Notes: generated by a model not told the origin, from the sequence alone. A DNA stretch of 48,954 bases from Bacteroides sp. (GCA_014801815.1 JAAVDM010000017.1:1-48954), one strand, 5' to 3'. Positions 19,376 to 28,610 are shown, numbered from the stretch's first letter. Numbers and translations: made by a program.

Positions 19376-22174
19376 ATGAATAAGCAACAACTTGCTTCCA
19401 AAATATGGGCTTCGGCAAACAAGATGCGTTCGAAGATTGAAGCCAACGAGTATAAAGACTATATACTAGGCTTTATCTTCTATAAGTTTGTTTCCGATAA
19501 ACTTGTCGAAGACCTTAAAGCAGAGGGCTGGTCTGATGCAGACCTAAAAGAATATCTGAAAGAGAGTAATCAAGAAATCGTTGAGTTTTGCCAAAATAAG
19601 CGCGGTTATTTCATCGCTTATAACGACTTGTTTTCTACATGGATTGATCCGAAGCGTGACACTCCTTTCTCAGTGGCTGATGTCCGCGATGCACTCAATC
19701 GTTTTGCACGACTCATCAATCCGACATATTCTAAAGTTTATTCAGGTATTTTCGACACACTGCAAAACGGTTTGTCAAAACTTGGTGAGAATACAGGTTC
19801 ACAGACTAAATCAATAGTGAATCTGCTTGACCTGATTAAAGATATTCCCACCGACGGATCGCAGGACTATGATGTTCTCGGCTTCATTTATGAATATCTT
19901 ATCTCTAACTTCGCAGCTAACGCCGGCAAGAAAGCCGGAGAGTTTTACACTCCGCATGAAGTGGCTTTGATGATGTCACAAATCGTGGCTCTTCATCTCC
20001 GCAATGAAGACGAAATCAAAATCTACGACCCGACTTCCGGCTCCGGCTCGCTTCTTCTCAATATCGGTCGTAGTGTAGGACGATACATTCAGGATAAGAA
20101 CAAAATTGTCTATTACGCGCAAGAACTAAAGGAGGCAACATACAATCTTACTCGCATGAACCTCGTAATGCGTGGTATTCTTCCAGATAATATTATTGTG
20201 CGTAATGGTGACACCCTCGAAGAAGATTGGCCCTGGTTTGATGAAACCGATCCTTCTTCTACTTATGAACCGTTATATTGTGACGCAGTTGTCAGCAACC
20301 CTCCTTATTCTCAGGAGTGGACCCCTAAAGAGGAAACTAAGACCGACCCGCGTTATAAGAACTATGGTATTGCGCCGCAAGGCACCGCTGATTATGCGTT
20401 CCTGCTTCATGACCTGTATCATGTTAAACCGGGAGGCATTATGACTATCGTTCTGCCTCATGGCGTTCTTTTCCGAGGTGGTAGTGAGGAGGAAATTCGT
20501 AAGAATCTTGTGGAGAATAATAACATAGACGCAATCATCGGTTTACCGTCCAACATATTCTTCGGCACAGGTATTCCTACTATCGTTATGGTGTTAAAGC
20601 AGAAACGCGACCGAGACGAAATACTCATAGTTGATGCTTCTAAAGGCTTCGTAAAAGTAGGTAAGAATAATCAACTTCGTGCGCGTGACATCCGCAAGAT
20701 TGTAGATGCAGTTACAGAACGTCGAGAAATACCTAAGTTTTCTCGACTCGTTACTCGTTCCGAAGTTAGAGATAACGATTATAACCTAAATATCCCTCGC
20801 TATGTCAATTCTGCCGATGATGATGAGTACTGGGATATTTACGCTACTATGTTCGGAGGAATACCTGATAATGAGGTGGCTTCTCACGCCTCTTGGTGGA
20901 ATATGTTCCCCTCGCTCCGTAATCAGTTATTTAAATCCGATGGCGAAGGATATAATACTCTTTCCGTTCCTGTTGATAGGCTTTCGGATACCATTGCTTC
21001 TAATGATGAAGTCAAGGTTTTCAGTGAGGGTTATAAAGAGTCAATCTCCAATGTCGGCAAATCTCTTAATACCCACCTTGTAGATAGACTTACGGAGTCA
21101 GATTTTGTTTCTCAGATTAACCCCGACACCCATCTTGCTGTTCTTACCACAATCTTGTTTGAACAAGTCAAACAGTTCAGTTTGATAGATGAATACGCCG
21201 CGTACCAAATACTTAATGAACATTGGGCTGGCATTTCCGGTGATCTCGAAATTCTTCGCTCTGAGGGTCTTGTTGCCGCCAATGCCATTGACCCGAATAT
21301 GGTAATTAAGAAAAAAGATGGTAAAGAAGTGGAAGTACAAGATGGATGGTTGGGTAGAATCCTGCCGTTTGAACTCGTACAACACCATCTTATACCGGAA
21401 ACGTATCAATTAGTCGTTAATCTTAAAGCTGAATTAGACCAGGTATTATCATCATATCAGGAAATTATTGATACTCTTTCTGAGGAAGAATTGAGTGGAA
21501 ACTATCTCAATGATGATAATACGAAATTCGTTAAGACACCACTTAAGGCAAAAGTCCAATTCTTCCGTAATCAGATTTCCTCACCTGAGATTAAAGTATT
21601 AAAAGGTTATCTTGATTTACTCTCGGTAAACAATAAGAAACCGGCAAAACTTGAATATGTCGAAACGCATCGATCAGAGACCGATTGGGCCCTGATAGAG
21701 CGCGGTAAGGATGGTACTTTTACTAAGGGTGGGATAAACAAGCGACTTGCTGATATTCGGAGCAAATTTGAGTTTGATGAAAATTCGCTTGAATATAAGT
21801 TGAGTAAGGCTCTTGCGCTGATGGATAAGGAGAGTGAACTAAAAAATTCACTCAAAGAAGCATCTGCTGAGCTTGAGGCTAAGACGATAGAAACAATACA
21901 TAATCTATCATCCGAAGAGATAATAGCACTTCTGAAAGTTAAGTGGGCTGATGCGCTCAATGATGCGCTCGTTTCGCTTGACACCGAACTTATCAATAAT
22001 TTTTCGGCTCAGATTGCTACTCTCGCTTCAAAATATGGCATAACCCTCGTTGATATTGATAACAATATTAAATCTTCCGAATCATCACTTGCTGATTTAA
22101 TAGACAATATCACCGGTTCTGACAAGGATATTGCCGGACTTCGTGAGTTCCAAAAACTTCTTCGCCATGAGTAA
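19376..22174 (+). CDS. hsdM: Type I restriction-modification system, methyltransferase subunit
   Basis: HsdM transfers a methyl group from SAM to adenine N6 within the site read by HsdS. The start at MNKQQLASKIWASANKMR (19376) matches family N-termini. The helical HsdM_N domain covers about 1-150. The SAM motif DPTSGSGSLLLNIG lies near residue 220 and the catalytic NPPY at 308-311. With 932 residues it is much longer than classical HsdM (about 530); residues from about 500 on form an extra helical part with strongly charged stretches (EKAL-rich, coiled-coil-like near 800-900). hsdS starts inside its last codons (8-bp overlap). Confidence 0.93.
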   Translation: MNKQQLASKIWASANKMRSKIEANEYKDYILGFIFYKFVSDKLVEDLKAEGWSDADLKEYLKESNQEIVEFCQNKRGYFIAYNDLFSTWIDPKRDTPFSVADVRDALNRFARLINPTYSKVYSGIFDTLQNGLSKLGENTGSQTKSIVNLLDLIKDIPTDGSQDYDVLGFIYEYLISNFAANAGKKAGEFYTPHEVALMMSQIVALHLRNEDEIKIYDPTSGSGSLLLNIGRSVGRYIQDKNKIVYYAQELKEATYNLTRMNLVMRGILPDNIIVRNGDTLEEDWPWFDETDPSSTYEPLYCDAVVSNPPYSQEWTPKEETKTDPRYKNYGIAPQGTADYAFLLHDLYHVKPGGIMTIVLPHGVLFRGGSEEEIRKNLVENNNIDAIIGLPSNIFFGTGIPTIVMVLKQKRDRDEILIVDASKGFVKVGKNNQLRARDIRKIVDAVTERREIPKFSRLVTRSEVRDNDYNLNIPRYVNSADDDEYWDIYATMFGGIPDNEVASHASWWNMFPSLRNQLFKSDGEGYNTLSVPVDRLSDTIASNDEVKVFSEGYKESISNVGKSLNTHLVDRLTESDFVSQINPDTHLAVLTTILFEQVKQFSLIDEYAAYQILNEHWAGISGDLEILRSEGLVAANAIDPNMVIKKKDGKEVEVQDGWLGRILPFELVQHHLIPETYQLVVNLKAELDQVLSSYQEIIDTLSEEELSGNYLNDDNTKFVKTPLKAKVQFFRNQISSPEIKVLKGYLDLLSVNNKKPAKLEYVETHRSETDWALIERGKDGTFTKGGINKRLADIRSKFEFDENSLEYKLSKALALMDKESELKNSLKEASAELEAKTIETIHNLSSEEIIALLKVKWADALNDALVSLDTELINNFSAQIATLASKYGITLVDIDNNIKSSESSLADLIDNITGSDKDIAGLREFQKLLRHE

Positions 22175-23456
22175 ACCGCTAATTCCTGAGATAAGATTCA
22201 AGGGCTTCACTGACGAGTGGCAGCAAGCGAAAGTTAGAGAGGTTTTTACTCTTGGCAATGGCTATACACCATCAAAAGCCAATCCCGCATTTTGGACTAA
22301 AGGCACAATTCCTTGGTTCAGAATGGAGGATATTCGAGAAAACGGACGTGTTTTGTCAGATTCAATTCAGCATGTAACCCCTGAAGCGGTGAAGTCCTCC
22401 GGACTTTTCCCTGCTGGGAGCATTATTGTTTCGACAACCGCAACAATAGGAGAGCACGCTCTCCTAATTGCTGATTCGCTTGCGAATCAGCGATTTACGG
22501 TTTTTAAAACCGTAAATCGCTGGTCTTGGCTGAAAGCCAAGTACTTACTCTATCGTTTCTATGGTCTCGGCGACTGGTGCAGACGCAATGTTAATGCCGG
22601 AGGTCTTGCTGCTGTAAATATCACAGACCTACAAAAGTATGATATTGATTTCCCCTCTACCGAAGAAGAACGAGATTCAATAGCATCGTACTTTGAAAAT
22701 ATTGACGAACTGATAAAAGAAACCGAACGTGAGATTTCCAGATTGGAGAATATGAAAATTGCCTCTCTCCAAAAAATGTTCCCTCGGCAAGAATCTCTTG
22801 TACCCGAAATCCGCTTTAAGGGATTTACTGGAGATTGGCAGGTATCATCTTTTTCTGATGTTTTTACTCCCTTAAAAAACAATACATTGTCTCGCGCTTG
22901 TCTGAATTATGAATCTGGAAAAATTAAGAACATTCACTATGGAGATGTTCTTATCAAGTTTAAGAGTGTCGTTGATGTAAATAGCGCAATGGTTCCTTAT
23001 GTCAATAAGGATATTAATATTGAGCTTAACTCATTCAACACTTTAAACAATGGAGATATAATTTTTTCTGATACGGCAGAAGATGAAGCAGTTGGAAAGT
23101 GTGTAGAAATACAGGGCGCAGACGTATTCGTTGCAATAAGTGGACTCCATACTATTGCGGTTAGACCTACTATTGAATTTGCACGATACTATTTGGGATA
23201 TTTCCTTAATTCAAACAGCTATCATTCTCAGCTACGTTCCCTTATGCAAGGGATTAAAGTGCTTTCCATAAGTAGATACGCAATGGCTGACACTAGAGTA
23301 TTATATCCGAAGTCGATTGATGAACAAAAGGTAATAGGCGAATACTTCCGCAGTCTTGACTCGCTTCTCTCCGCAAAGCGTCAGAAACTTGTTAAACTCA
23401 GAAATCTTAAACAGTCTTGTCTCGACAAGATGTTTATTAATAATACCGCGCAATGA
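22167..23456 (+). CDS. hsdS: Type I restriction-modification system, specificity subunit
   Basis: HsdS sets the DNA target of the complex through two target-recognition domains. The start at MSKPLIPEIRFKGF (22167) overlaps the hsdM stop. The 429 residues form two halves, each opening with PEIRFKGFT(D/G)(E/D)WQ (near residues 7 and 214) and each closing with a coiled-coil spacer (EISRLENMKIASLQKMF; KLVKLRNLKQSCLDKMF). The two TRDs differ, implying a split asymmetric target. The DNA coding for residues about 94-125 of TRD1 is made of four adjacent perfect hairpins. No second hsdS copy or recombinase is nearby. hsdR overlaps the stop by 4 bp. Confidence 0.92.
   Translation: MSKPLIPEIRFKGFTDEWQQAKVREVFTLGNGYTPSKANPAFWTKGTIPWFRMEDIRENGRVLSDSIQHVTPEAVKSSGLFPAGSIIVSTTATIGEHALLIADSLANQRFTVFKTVNRWSWLKAKYLLYRFYGLGDWCRRNVNAGGLAAVNITDLQKYDIDFPSTEEERDSIASYFENIDELIKETEREISRLENMKIASLQKMFPRQESLVPEIRFKGFTGDWQVSSFSDVFTPLKNNTLSRACLNYESGKIKNIHYGDVLIKFKSVVDVNSAMVPYVNKDINIELNSFNTLNNGDIIFSDTAEDEAVGKCVEIQGADVFVAISGLHTIAVRPTIEFARYYLGYFLNSNSYHSQLRSLMQGIKVLSISRYAMADTRVLYPKSIDEQKVIGEYFRSLDSLLSAKRQKLVKLRNLKQSCLDKMFINNTAQ
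22447..22541. repeat. Four back-to-back perfect hairpins inside hsdS
   Basis: Arms and loops in order: 22447-22455/22458-22466 (9 bp, loop AC); 22470-22479/22482-22491 (10 bp, loop TT); 22488-22504/22506-22522 (17 bp, 1-nt centre), sharing CAGC with the previous one; 22525-22531/22535-22541 (7 bp, loop GAA). Together they cover almost all 95 bases while the hsdS frame stays open. Confidence 0.9.
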
Positions 23457-26400
23457 ATCAAACGCATTTTGATAGCGAACCTAAGTTTGAAGCTGCGTTA
23501 ATTGCTAAACTACAAACTCGCGGTTGGGAGAAAGAAGTGCTCCGATACCCAACGGAGCAAGACTTAATTCGCAACTGGGCTAATATTCTCTTTGAAAATA
23601 ATCGCCACCGTGATCGTCTCGGTGATTATCCTCTAACTGAGGGAGAAATGCAGCAAATCATTGACCACATCAATTCCTTGCACAATCCTCTTGCTCTTAA
23701 CGGCTTCATCAACGGAGGTACCACTTCAATAAAGCGTGATAACGAGGATGATAGAGAACACTATGGCAAGGAGGTTACTCTAAAAATATACGACCCTCAG
23801 GAGATTGCCGCCGGTCAGAGTCGCTATCAAATAGTTCAGCAGCCGCAGTTCCCTACAGCGTCGCTATTGCTTAACAATCGTCGTGGCGACCTTATGCTTC
23901 TTATTAATGGGATGCCGGTTGTGCATATCGAGTTAAAGAAATCAGGTATAGATGTTAGCCAAGCATCTAACCAAATTGAGAAGTATTCCAAAGAGGGAAT
24001 ATTCTCTCAAGGCTTGTTCTCATTAGTTCAAATCTTCGTGGCAATGACACCCGAAGATACTCTTTACTTTGCCAATCCAGGTCCGGAGGGAAAATTTAAC
24101 TCTGATTTCTTTTTCCGTTGGGCTGATTTTTATAACAATCCCACAAAAGAGTGGCACAAGATTGTTGATAATCTTCTTTCCATTCCTATGGCTCATCAGA
24201 TGATCGGTTTTTACACTGTTCCCGATAGTCGCGATGGTATTCTTAAAGTGATGCGTGGCTACCAGTATTATGCTGCTTCAAGAATAAATGATGCAGTAAC
24301 AACCAAGCATTGGGACGATACTCAGCAGCGTGGCGGTTATGTTTGGCACACAACCGGCTCAGGAAAAACAATGACTTCCTTTAAGTCGGCACAGCTTATA
24401 TCACAAAGCCGTAATGCCGATAAGGTAGTTTTCTTAATGGATAGAATCGAACTCGGGACGCAGAGTGTTGACGAATATCGAGGTTTTGCCGCTGATAACG
24501 AAGAGGTGCAAGACACCGCTAACACAGATATACTTGTCAATAAGTTGGAAGCTTCCTCGGACGCTATGAAACTTATTGTGACTTCTATACAAAAGATGGC
24601 TTTGGTTTATGACCATAAACGCGGAGAGGAAGGAGGCTATGATACCAAACGCATTGACAAGATACGTTCAAAGCGCATTGTGTTCATAATCGATGAGTGC
24701 CACCGTTCCACATTCGGAGAGATGCTTCTTACTATCAAGCGCACTTTTCCTAACGCATTGTTCTTTGGTTTTACTGGGACTCCGATAAAAAGCCCTAACG
24801 CAATTAAAATGACCGAGACAAGCGATATTTTCGGAGATGTACTTCATACTTATACAATTGCCGATGGCATCCGGGACAAAAATATACTTGGCTTTGACCC
24901 GTATATGGTAAGCACTTACAGAGAAAATGATTTGCGAAAAAGTATTGCCCTTGAAAAATGTAAGGTATCTTCTGAAAGTGAAGTATGGGGGAATCCTGAA
25001 CGGGAGGTGGTTTATAATCGCTATATGAATGATGTGCCAATGGCTTCTTATATAGACGAAGCCGGAAACTATGTCAAGGGTATTGAGGAATTGGTCGGCA
25101 ACATTATATATCAGACCGACAAACACCGTCGTGCAGTTGTCTCTGACATCATAGACAATTTCTCTACGCTTAGTCATGGAGGTAAATTTCATGCAATATT
25201 CGCCACTTCTTCAATTACGGAGGCAATAGAATATTACCGCTTAATTAAGGCTGAAATGCCTGAACTGAAGATTACAGCAATATTTGACCCAAGTATTGAT
25301 AACAATGGTGGGGCAACAGTCAAAGAAGATGGACTTGTTGAAATCCTTTCGGATTATAACAATATGTTCGAGGTCAAATTCTCAATTCCTACATGGCAAG
25401 CCTTCAAGAAAGATGTGTCAAAGCGAATGAGTCATAAGAAACCATACAATCGTATAACTCCTGACCAACAGCTTAATATTATGATTGTGGTGGATCAGAT
25501 GTTGATCGGCTTCGATAGTAAATGGGTTAATACGCTCTATATGGATAAGATATTGACATACGAAAATCTTATCCAAGGTTTTTCTCGCACTAACCGTATT
25601 TTCGGTTCCGATAAGCCTTTCGGAATTATTCGCTACTACCGAAAGGTCAACACAATGAAGCAGAACATCGAAAATGCGGTAGAGCTTTATGCCGACGGAA
25701 ATCCACTCGAACTATTTGTGCAGAAACTCGAACACAATATTAATGGTATGAACTCGCATTTCGCTGAAATCGAGTATGTGTTTAATCATGCTGGTATAGA
25801 GAATTTTGCATCATTACCTGAAGACCGCTCTGTGCGTCAGCTTTTTGCTAAAGAATGGAGGATACTCAACTCTCACCTTGAAGCTGCTAAACTGCAAGGC
25901 TTTGTGTGGAAGTGTAAACGATATTTTTTTGAGCCTGACGAATATACACCACGTCGTCGGAGCGTAACACTAAAATTCGACAAGCATATCTACGACACAC
26001 TTGCCCAACGATACCAAGAGTTATTTATGGAAAGAGGAACCAGTTCTGGGGGCGATGATGATGTTCCTTATGAGATAGACACCTATCTCGTTGAGCAAGC
26101 GACCGGTAAAATCGATGCTGATTATATGAATTCTCGATTTGAAAGATACATCTCTGCTCTTTACAATCAGGAGGAAGAAGAAATACTCGCACCTTTGCGC
26201 GATGAACTGCATCGCTCATTTGCTACGCTAACATCGGAGGATCAAAAGTTTGCCGCTCTTTTCTTGCATGATGTTCAGAGTGGTAGTGTTGAGCCGGATA
26301 GGAATAAAAACCTGATGGACTATATCGTTGAATACCGAGAAGAAGCTAAGAACGACCAACTCCACCGTTTTGCCGGAAGTATTGGAGTTGACGAAGAAAT

Positions 26401-26632
26401 ACTCCGTAACCTCGTTTCTCAGCACCTTTCCGAAGATGATATAAATAGGGGTGGAAAACTTGATGCTCTTATGATGACTCTTGACCGTACTCAAGCAAAA
26501 TTATTCCTTGAGCATATAGAAGATCGACCCGTTCCGAAACCATTGGTAGGTATCAGAGCAATGAAATATGTCCGAGCCTTCATACTTGAGGGAGGATTCG
26601 ATATAGACCAAATTCCAGAATTTAACGATTAA
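23453..26632 (+). CDS. hsdR: Type I restriction-modification system, restriction/translocase subunit
   Basis: HsdR pumps DNA past the bound complex and cuts it far from the recognition site. The 1059-residue protein has the N-terminal HSDR_N nuclease domain (about 1-230), with the GMPVVHIELKKSG segment holding the E-x-K of the PD-(D/E)xK site. Motor motifs follow: HTTGSGKT near residue 300 (Walker A), IDECHRS near 415 (DEAD-type box), GFTGTPI near 440, and the RecA-2 motif QGFSRTNRIFG. A helical C-terminal region follows. The ATG overlaps the hsdS stop (ATGA). Length and layout are normal and I see no break, so the restriction system appears intact. Confidence 0.95.
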   Translation: MNQTHFDSEPKFEAALIAKLQTRGWEKEVLRYPTEQDLIRNWANILFENNRHRDRLGDYPLTEGEMQQIIDHINSLHNPLALNGFINGGTTSIKRDNEDDREHYGKEVTLKIYDPQEIAAGQSRYQIVQQPQFPTASLLLNNRRGDLMLLINGMPVVHIELKKSGIDVSQASNQIEKYSKEGIFSQGLFSLVQIFVAMTPEDTLYFANPGPEGKFNSDFFFRWADFYNNPTKEWHKIVDNLLSIPMAHQMIGFYTVPDSRDGILKVMRGYQYYAASRINDAVTTKHWDDTQQRGGYVWHTTGSGKTMTSFKSAQLISQSRNADKVVFLMDRIELGTQSVDEYRGFAADNEEVQDTANTDILVNKLEASSDAMKLIVTSIQKMALVYDHKRGEEGGYDTKRIDKIRSKRIVFIIDECHRSTFGEMLLTIKRTFPNALFFGFTGTPIKSPNAIKMTETSDIFGDVLHTYTIADGIRDKNILGFDPYMVSTYRENDLRKSIALEKCKVSSESEVWGNPEREVVYNRYMNDVPMASYIDEAGNYVKGIEELVGNIIYQTDKHRRAVVSDIIDNFSTLSHGGKFHAIFATSSITEAIEYYRLIKAEMPELKITAIFDPSIDNNGGATVKEDGLVEILSDYNNMFEVKFSIPTWQAFKKDVSKRMSHKKPYNRITPDQQLNIMIVVDQMLIGFDSKWVNTLYMDKILTYENLIQGFSRTNRIFGSDKPFGIIRYYRKVNTMKQNIENAVELYADGNPLELFVQKLEHNINGMNSHFAEIEYVFNHAGIENFASLPEDRSVRQLFAKEWRILNSHLEAAKLQGFVWKCKRYFFEPDEYTPRRRSVTLKFDKHIYDTLAQRYQELFMERGTSSGGDDDVPYEIDTYLVEQATGKIDADYMNSRFERYISALYNQEEEEILAPLRDELHRSFATLTSEDQKFAALFLHDVQSGSVEPDRNKNLMDYIVEYREEAKNDQLHRFAGSIGVDEEILRNLVSQHLSEDDINRGGKLDALMMTLDRTQAKLFLEHIEDRPVPKPLVGIRAMKYVRAFILEGGFDIDQIPEFND

Positions 26633-26665
26633 GGTTCTACATCCCTTAATTCAAATTGGATTTAT

Positions 26666-26878
26666 ATGAATATCAGAAAGGAAAAACTTGAATTATATAA
26701 AGCCATCTATTTGGCATTGAAGCCAAGGCTTTAGGAAATTCTCTCCGAGGAACAATGTATATACCTCTACAAGAACAAGAGGCTAATGGATATTGCAGAA
26801 ACTATGCATTTATCCGATTATCATATCATCAAATATGAATTGGAAATGATACAACCCCGAATCTTATCTTTAGGATAA
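26666..26878 (+). pseudogene. Small HTH-like ORF interrupted by an in-frame TAG
   Basis: From the ATG at 26666 the frame reads 22 residues (ending LKPRL), meets TAG at 26732-26734, and then continues without another stop for 47 codons to TAA at 26876-26878. The second part (EEQCIYLYKNKRLMDIAETM, then HLSDYHIIKYELEMI) looks like a helix-turn-helix. Taken together it would be a 70-residue regulator-like protein lying 33 bp after hsdR and 4 bp before the acidic ORF. It may be a pseudogene with one nonsense change, a readthrough product, or two short peptides. No known family is recognised. Confidence 0.5.
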
Positions 26879-26882
26879 TCTT

Positions 26883-27035
26883 ATGGATGAATACGAAAAT
26901 TTAGATACATACAACGGAGATGCCGAGCATGATATGTGGGTTGATTTCAACAACTACGAAAATACCGGAATCACCAATGTGTTCGAAGAAAACTCTTTCG
27001 ATAATTTAATCGCCAACTTAAACGACTGGGACTAA
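26883..27035 (+). CDS. 50-residue very acidic protein, possible inhibitor or nucleic-acid mimic
   Basis: The ORF runs from ATG at 26883 to TAA at 27033-27035. Of 50 residues 14 are Asp or Glu, none is Lys or Arg, one is His, and Asn and aromatic residues are frequent (ends DNLIANLNDWD). The net charge is near -14. It lies 4 bp after the interrupted ORF and 2 bp before the PIN gene, so it is probably translated together with the nuclease. This order fits an antitoxin before a toxin; the composition also fits small DNA-mimic antirestriction proteins. Both are inference, and I recognise no family. A TATCTTTA near-match to a -7 box lies at 26865-26872. Confidence 0.55.
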   Translation: MDEYENLDTYNGDAEHDMWVDFNNYENTGITNVFEENSFDNLIANLNDWD

Positions 27036-27037
27036 AT

Positions 27038-28309
27038 ATGACTTATGCATTTATAGATACCAATGTTCTTCTTCATTTCAAAGTGTTTGAAGGAATTAAA
27101 TGGAAAGATTTATTGAATGACAAAGACATTGTCTTAGTCGTTTGTCCAACAGTTATCGATGAAATAGATAAATATAAAGATTCTACCAAAAGTAAAGTTC
27201 GTAATCGAGCAAGATCTATCTATAAAATCTTATCAGATTATATGGACGGTAAAATATGCTGCGGAATTGAATTAATATTTTGTAAACAGGGTGTAGTGAA
27301 TTCATCTACATCAAATTACAGCAATGGTAGAGAAGATGAATATATAATTTCTGCGGTTAAAGCTTTTAATACTGAAGAGCGTAAAGTGATTGTTTCTCAT
27401 GATACAGGCATGAAGTTTAGAGCCAAGCAAGCTGATTTGGATTTCATACTGTTGGAAGATATTCCGGAGAATAGACTATCTCAAGAGCCGACAGATGAAG
27501 AAAAAAGAATCAAAGAATTAGAACGAGAAGTTGCTCTATATAAAAATCGTCGTTCAAAACCGACTCTTACATTTAGAAACGGAGAGTCTTCTATGGATAT
27601 TTCACAATATGTAATACCCGATTTCAGCAGTGAAATAGAAATATATAGAAATAAACTTATTGAGGAAAATCAGCCATTCCACTATATACGCCCTAACGTT
27701 TCAGAAGAGCAAGTCCGTCAATTAGTCTGTCCATACTCAGATGAAGAAATTGCTGAGTATAATAGTAGTTTGACCGCTTATATTGAGCGAGCAGTTAAAA
27801 TCAAGAATATACAGTTACACACTTCGATAATAGATAAACATGTTTTTGAATTAAAGTTTTCTATTTTCAATAATGGGACTGAGCCTACTGGCAAAATGGG
27901 AGTGCATATAATCTATCCTGAAGGAATAATCGTAGTTGATGAAAACTCATATTACAATGTTGATATGACACTGCCTGAGAAACCAACATTGCAAACCAAG
28001 CAAGAGCGGTATCTATCTGAGCTTGCTAAACGAGCTTTTGCAATTCAACGTTACGACTTTGTCAATCATAGATTCTATACCCCTGAAAATAGAGCAGGAG
28101 AGTATCACTGGGATGTCAAGAAGTCAACTCTTACCTCATCATTTGTATCTTTACCTTCTCTAAATCATAATTTCGATACATCATTTGAAATACCTGATAA
28201 AATCTTTGTTTTTGCTCGTGAAAAAGGGAATTATATTATACACTGGACTATTTTAGATGAATCAAATATAGATCCTATCGTAGGAGAATTAGTTTTAAGA
28301 GTTATATAA
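27038..28309 (+). CDS. PIN-domain nuclease with unknown C-terminal region
   Basis: Residues 1-150 form a PIN domain, the fold of VapC toxins and many RNases. The expected acidic metal ligands are Asp7 (FIDTNVLLH), Glu42 (VIDEIDKYK), Asp100 or Glu101 (REDEYIISA) and Asp122 (VSHDTGMKFRAKQ). A charged linker near 160-180 (EEKRIKELEREVALYKNRR) looks like a short coiled coil. Residues about 190-423 form a region with alternating beta-type strands that I do not recognise. At 423 residues it is about three times the length of a VapC toxin. It follows hsdMSR and the acidic ORF with a 2-bp gap and precedes a clear terminator, so it seems to be the last gene of the restriction operon. Confidence 0.8.
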   Translation: MTYAFIDTNVLLHFKVFEGIKWKDLLNDKDIVLVVCPTVIDEIDKYKDSTKSKVRNRARSIYKILSDYMDGKICCGIELIFCKQGVVNSSTSNYSNGREDEYIISAVKAFNTEERKVIVSHDTGMKFRAKQADLDFILLEDIPENRLSQEPTDEEKRIKELEREVALYKNRRSKPTLTFRNGESSMDISQYVIPDFSSEIEIYRNKLIEENQPFHYIRPNVSEEQVRQLVCPYSDEEIAEYNSSLTAYIERAVKIKNIQLHTSIIDKHVFELKFSIFNNGTEPTGKMGVHIIYPEGIIVVDENSYYNVDMTLPEKPTLQTKQERYLSELAKRAFAIQRYDFVNHRFYTPENRAGEYHWDVKKSTLTSSFVSLPSLNHNFDTSFEIPDKIFVFAREKGNYIIHWTILDESNIDPIVGELVLRVI

Positions 28310-28334
28310 AAAACTTCAAATGTATAACTCATTC

Positions 28335-28360
28335 GACCCTTCGGACACCTCCGAAGGGTC
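28335..28360 (+). terminator. Terminator of the hsd-PIN operon
   Basis: GACCCTTCGGA and TCCGAAGGGTC form an 11-bp stem with loop CACC, followed by TTGTTGT. It lies 26 bp after the PIN stop and is the first such hairpin downstream of hsdR. Confidence 0.75.
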
Positions 28361-28610
28361 TTGTTGTATAAGGACTTTTCGCTTCTCAGTAGCGAACTTT
28401 CGCCTGATAAGGACTTTTACCGTTCATTCAGTCCTCTACCCGAAGGTGGAGATATTTCCAAGTACCTTACAGAGATGTTCCATCAGGGTCGCTATTGAGC
28501 TACGTGTTGTTGTGCGTACTCAAAAGAACGGACTACACGGTTTTGATAGATTTAGTAAAAATCTCCTATTGAAGTGGAGATGTATCAGTTTTCGTCAAGT
28601 GATGCTAATC

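Noticed and set aside
22167..23456. Phase-variable hsdS by DNA inversion
   Set aside because: The inverted repeats in hsdS are adjacent hairpins, not distant pairs, and there is no second hsdS segment or recombinase nearby.
24668..25192. 174-codon minus-strand ORF inside hsdR
   Set aside because: Antisense shadow of a well-conserved hsdR motor region.
28368..28430. Direct repeat ATAAGGACTTTT as an attachment site or CRISPR-like unit
   Set aside because: Only two short copies, no regular spacing and no integrase next to them.
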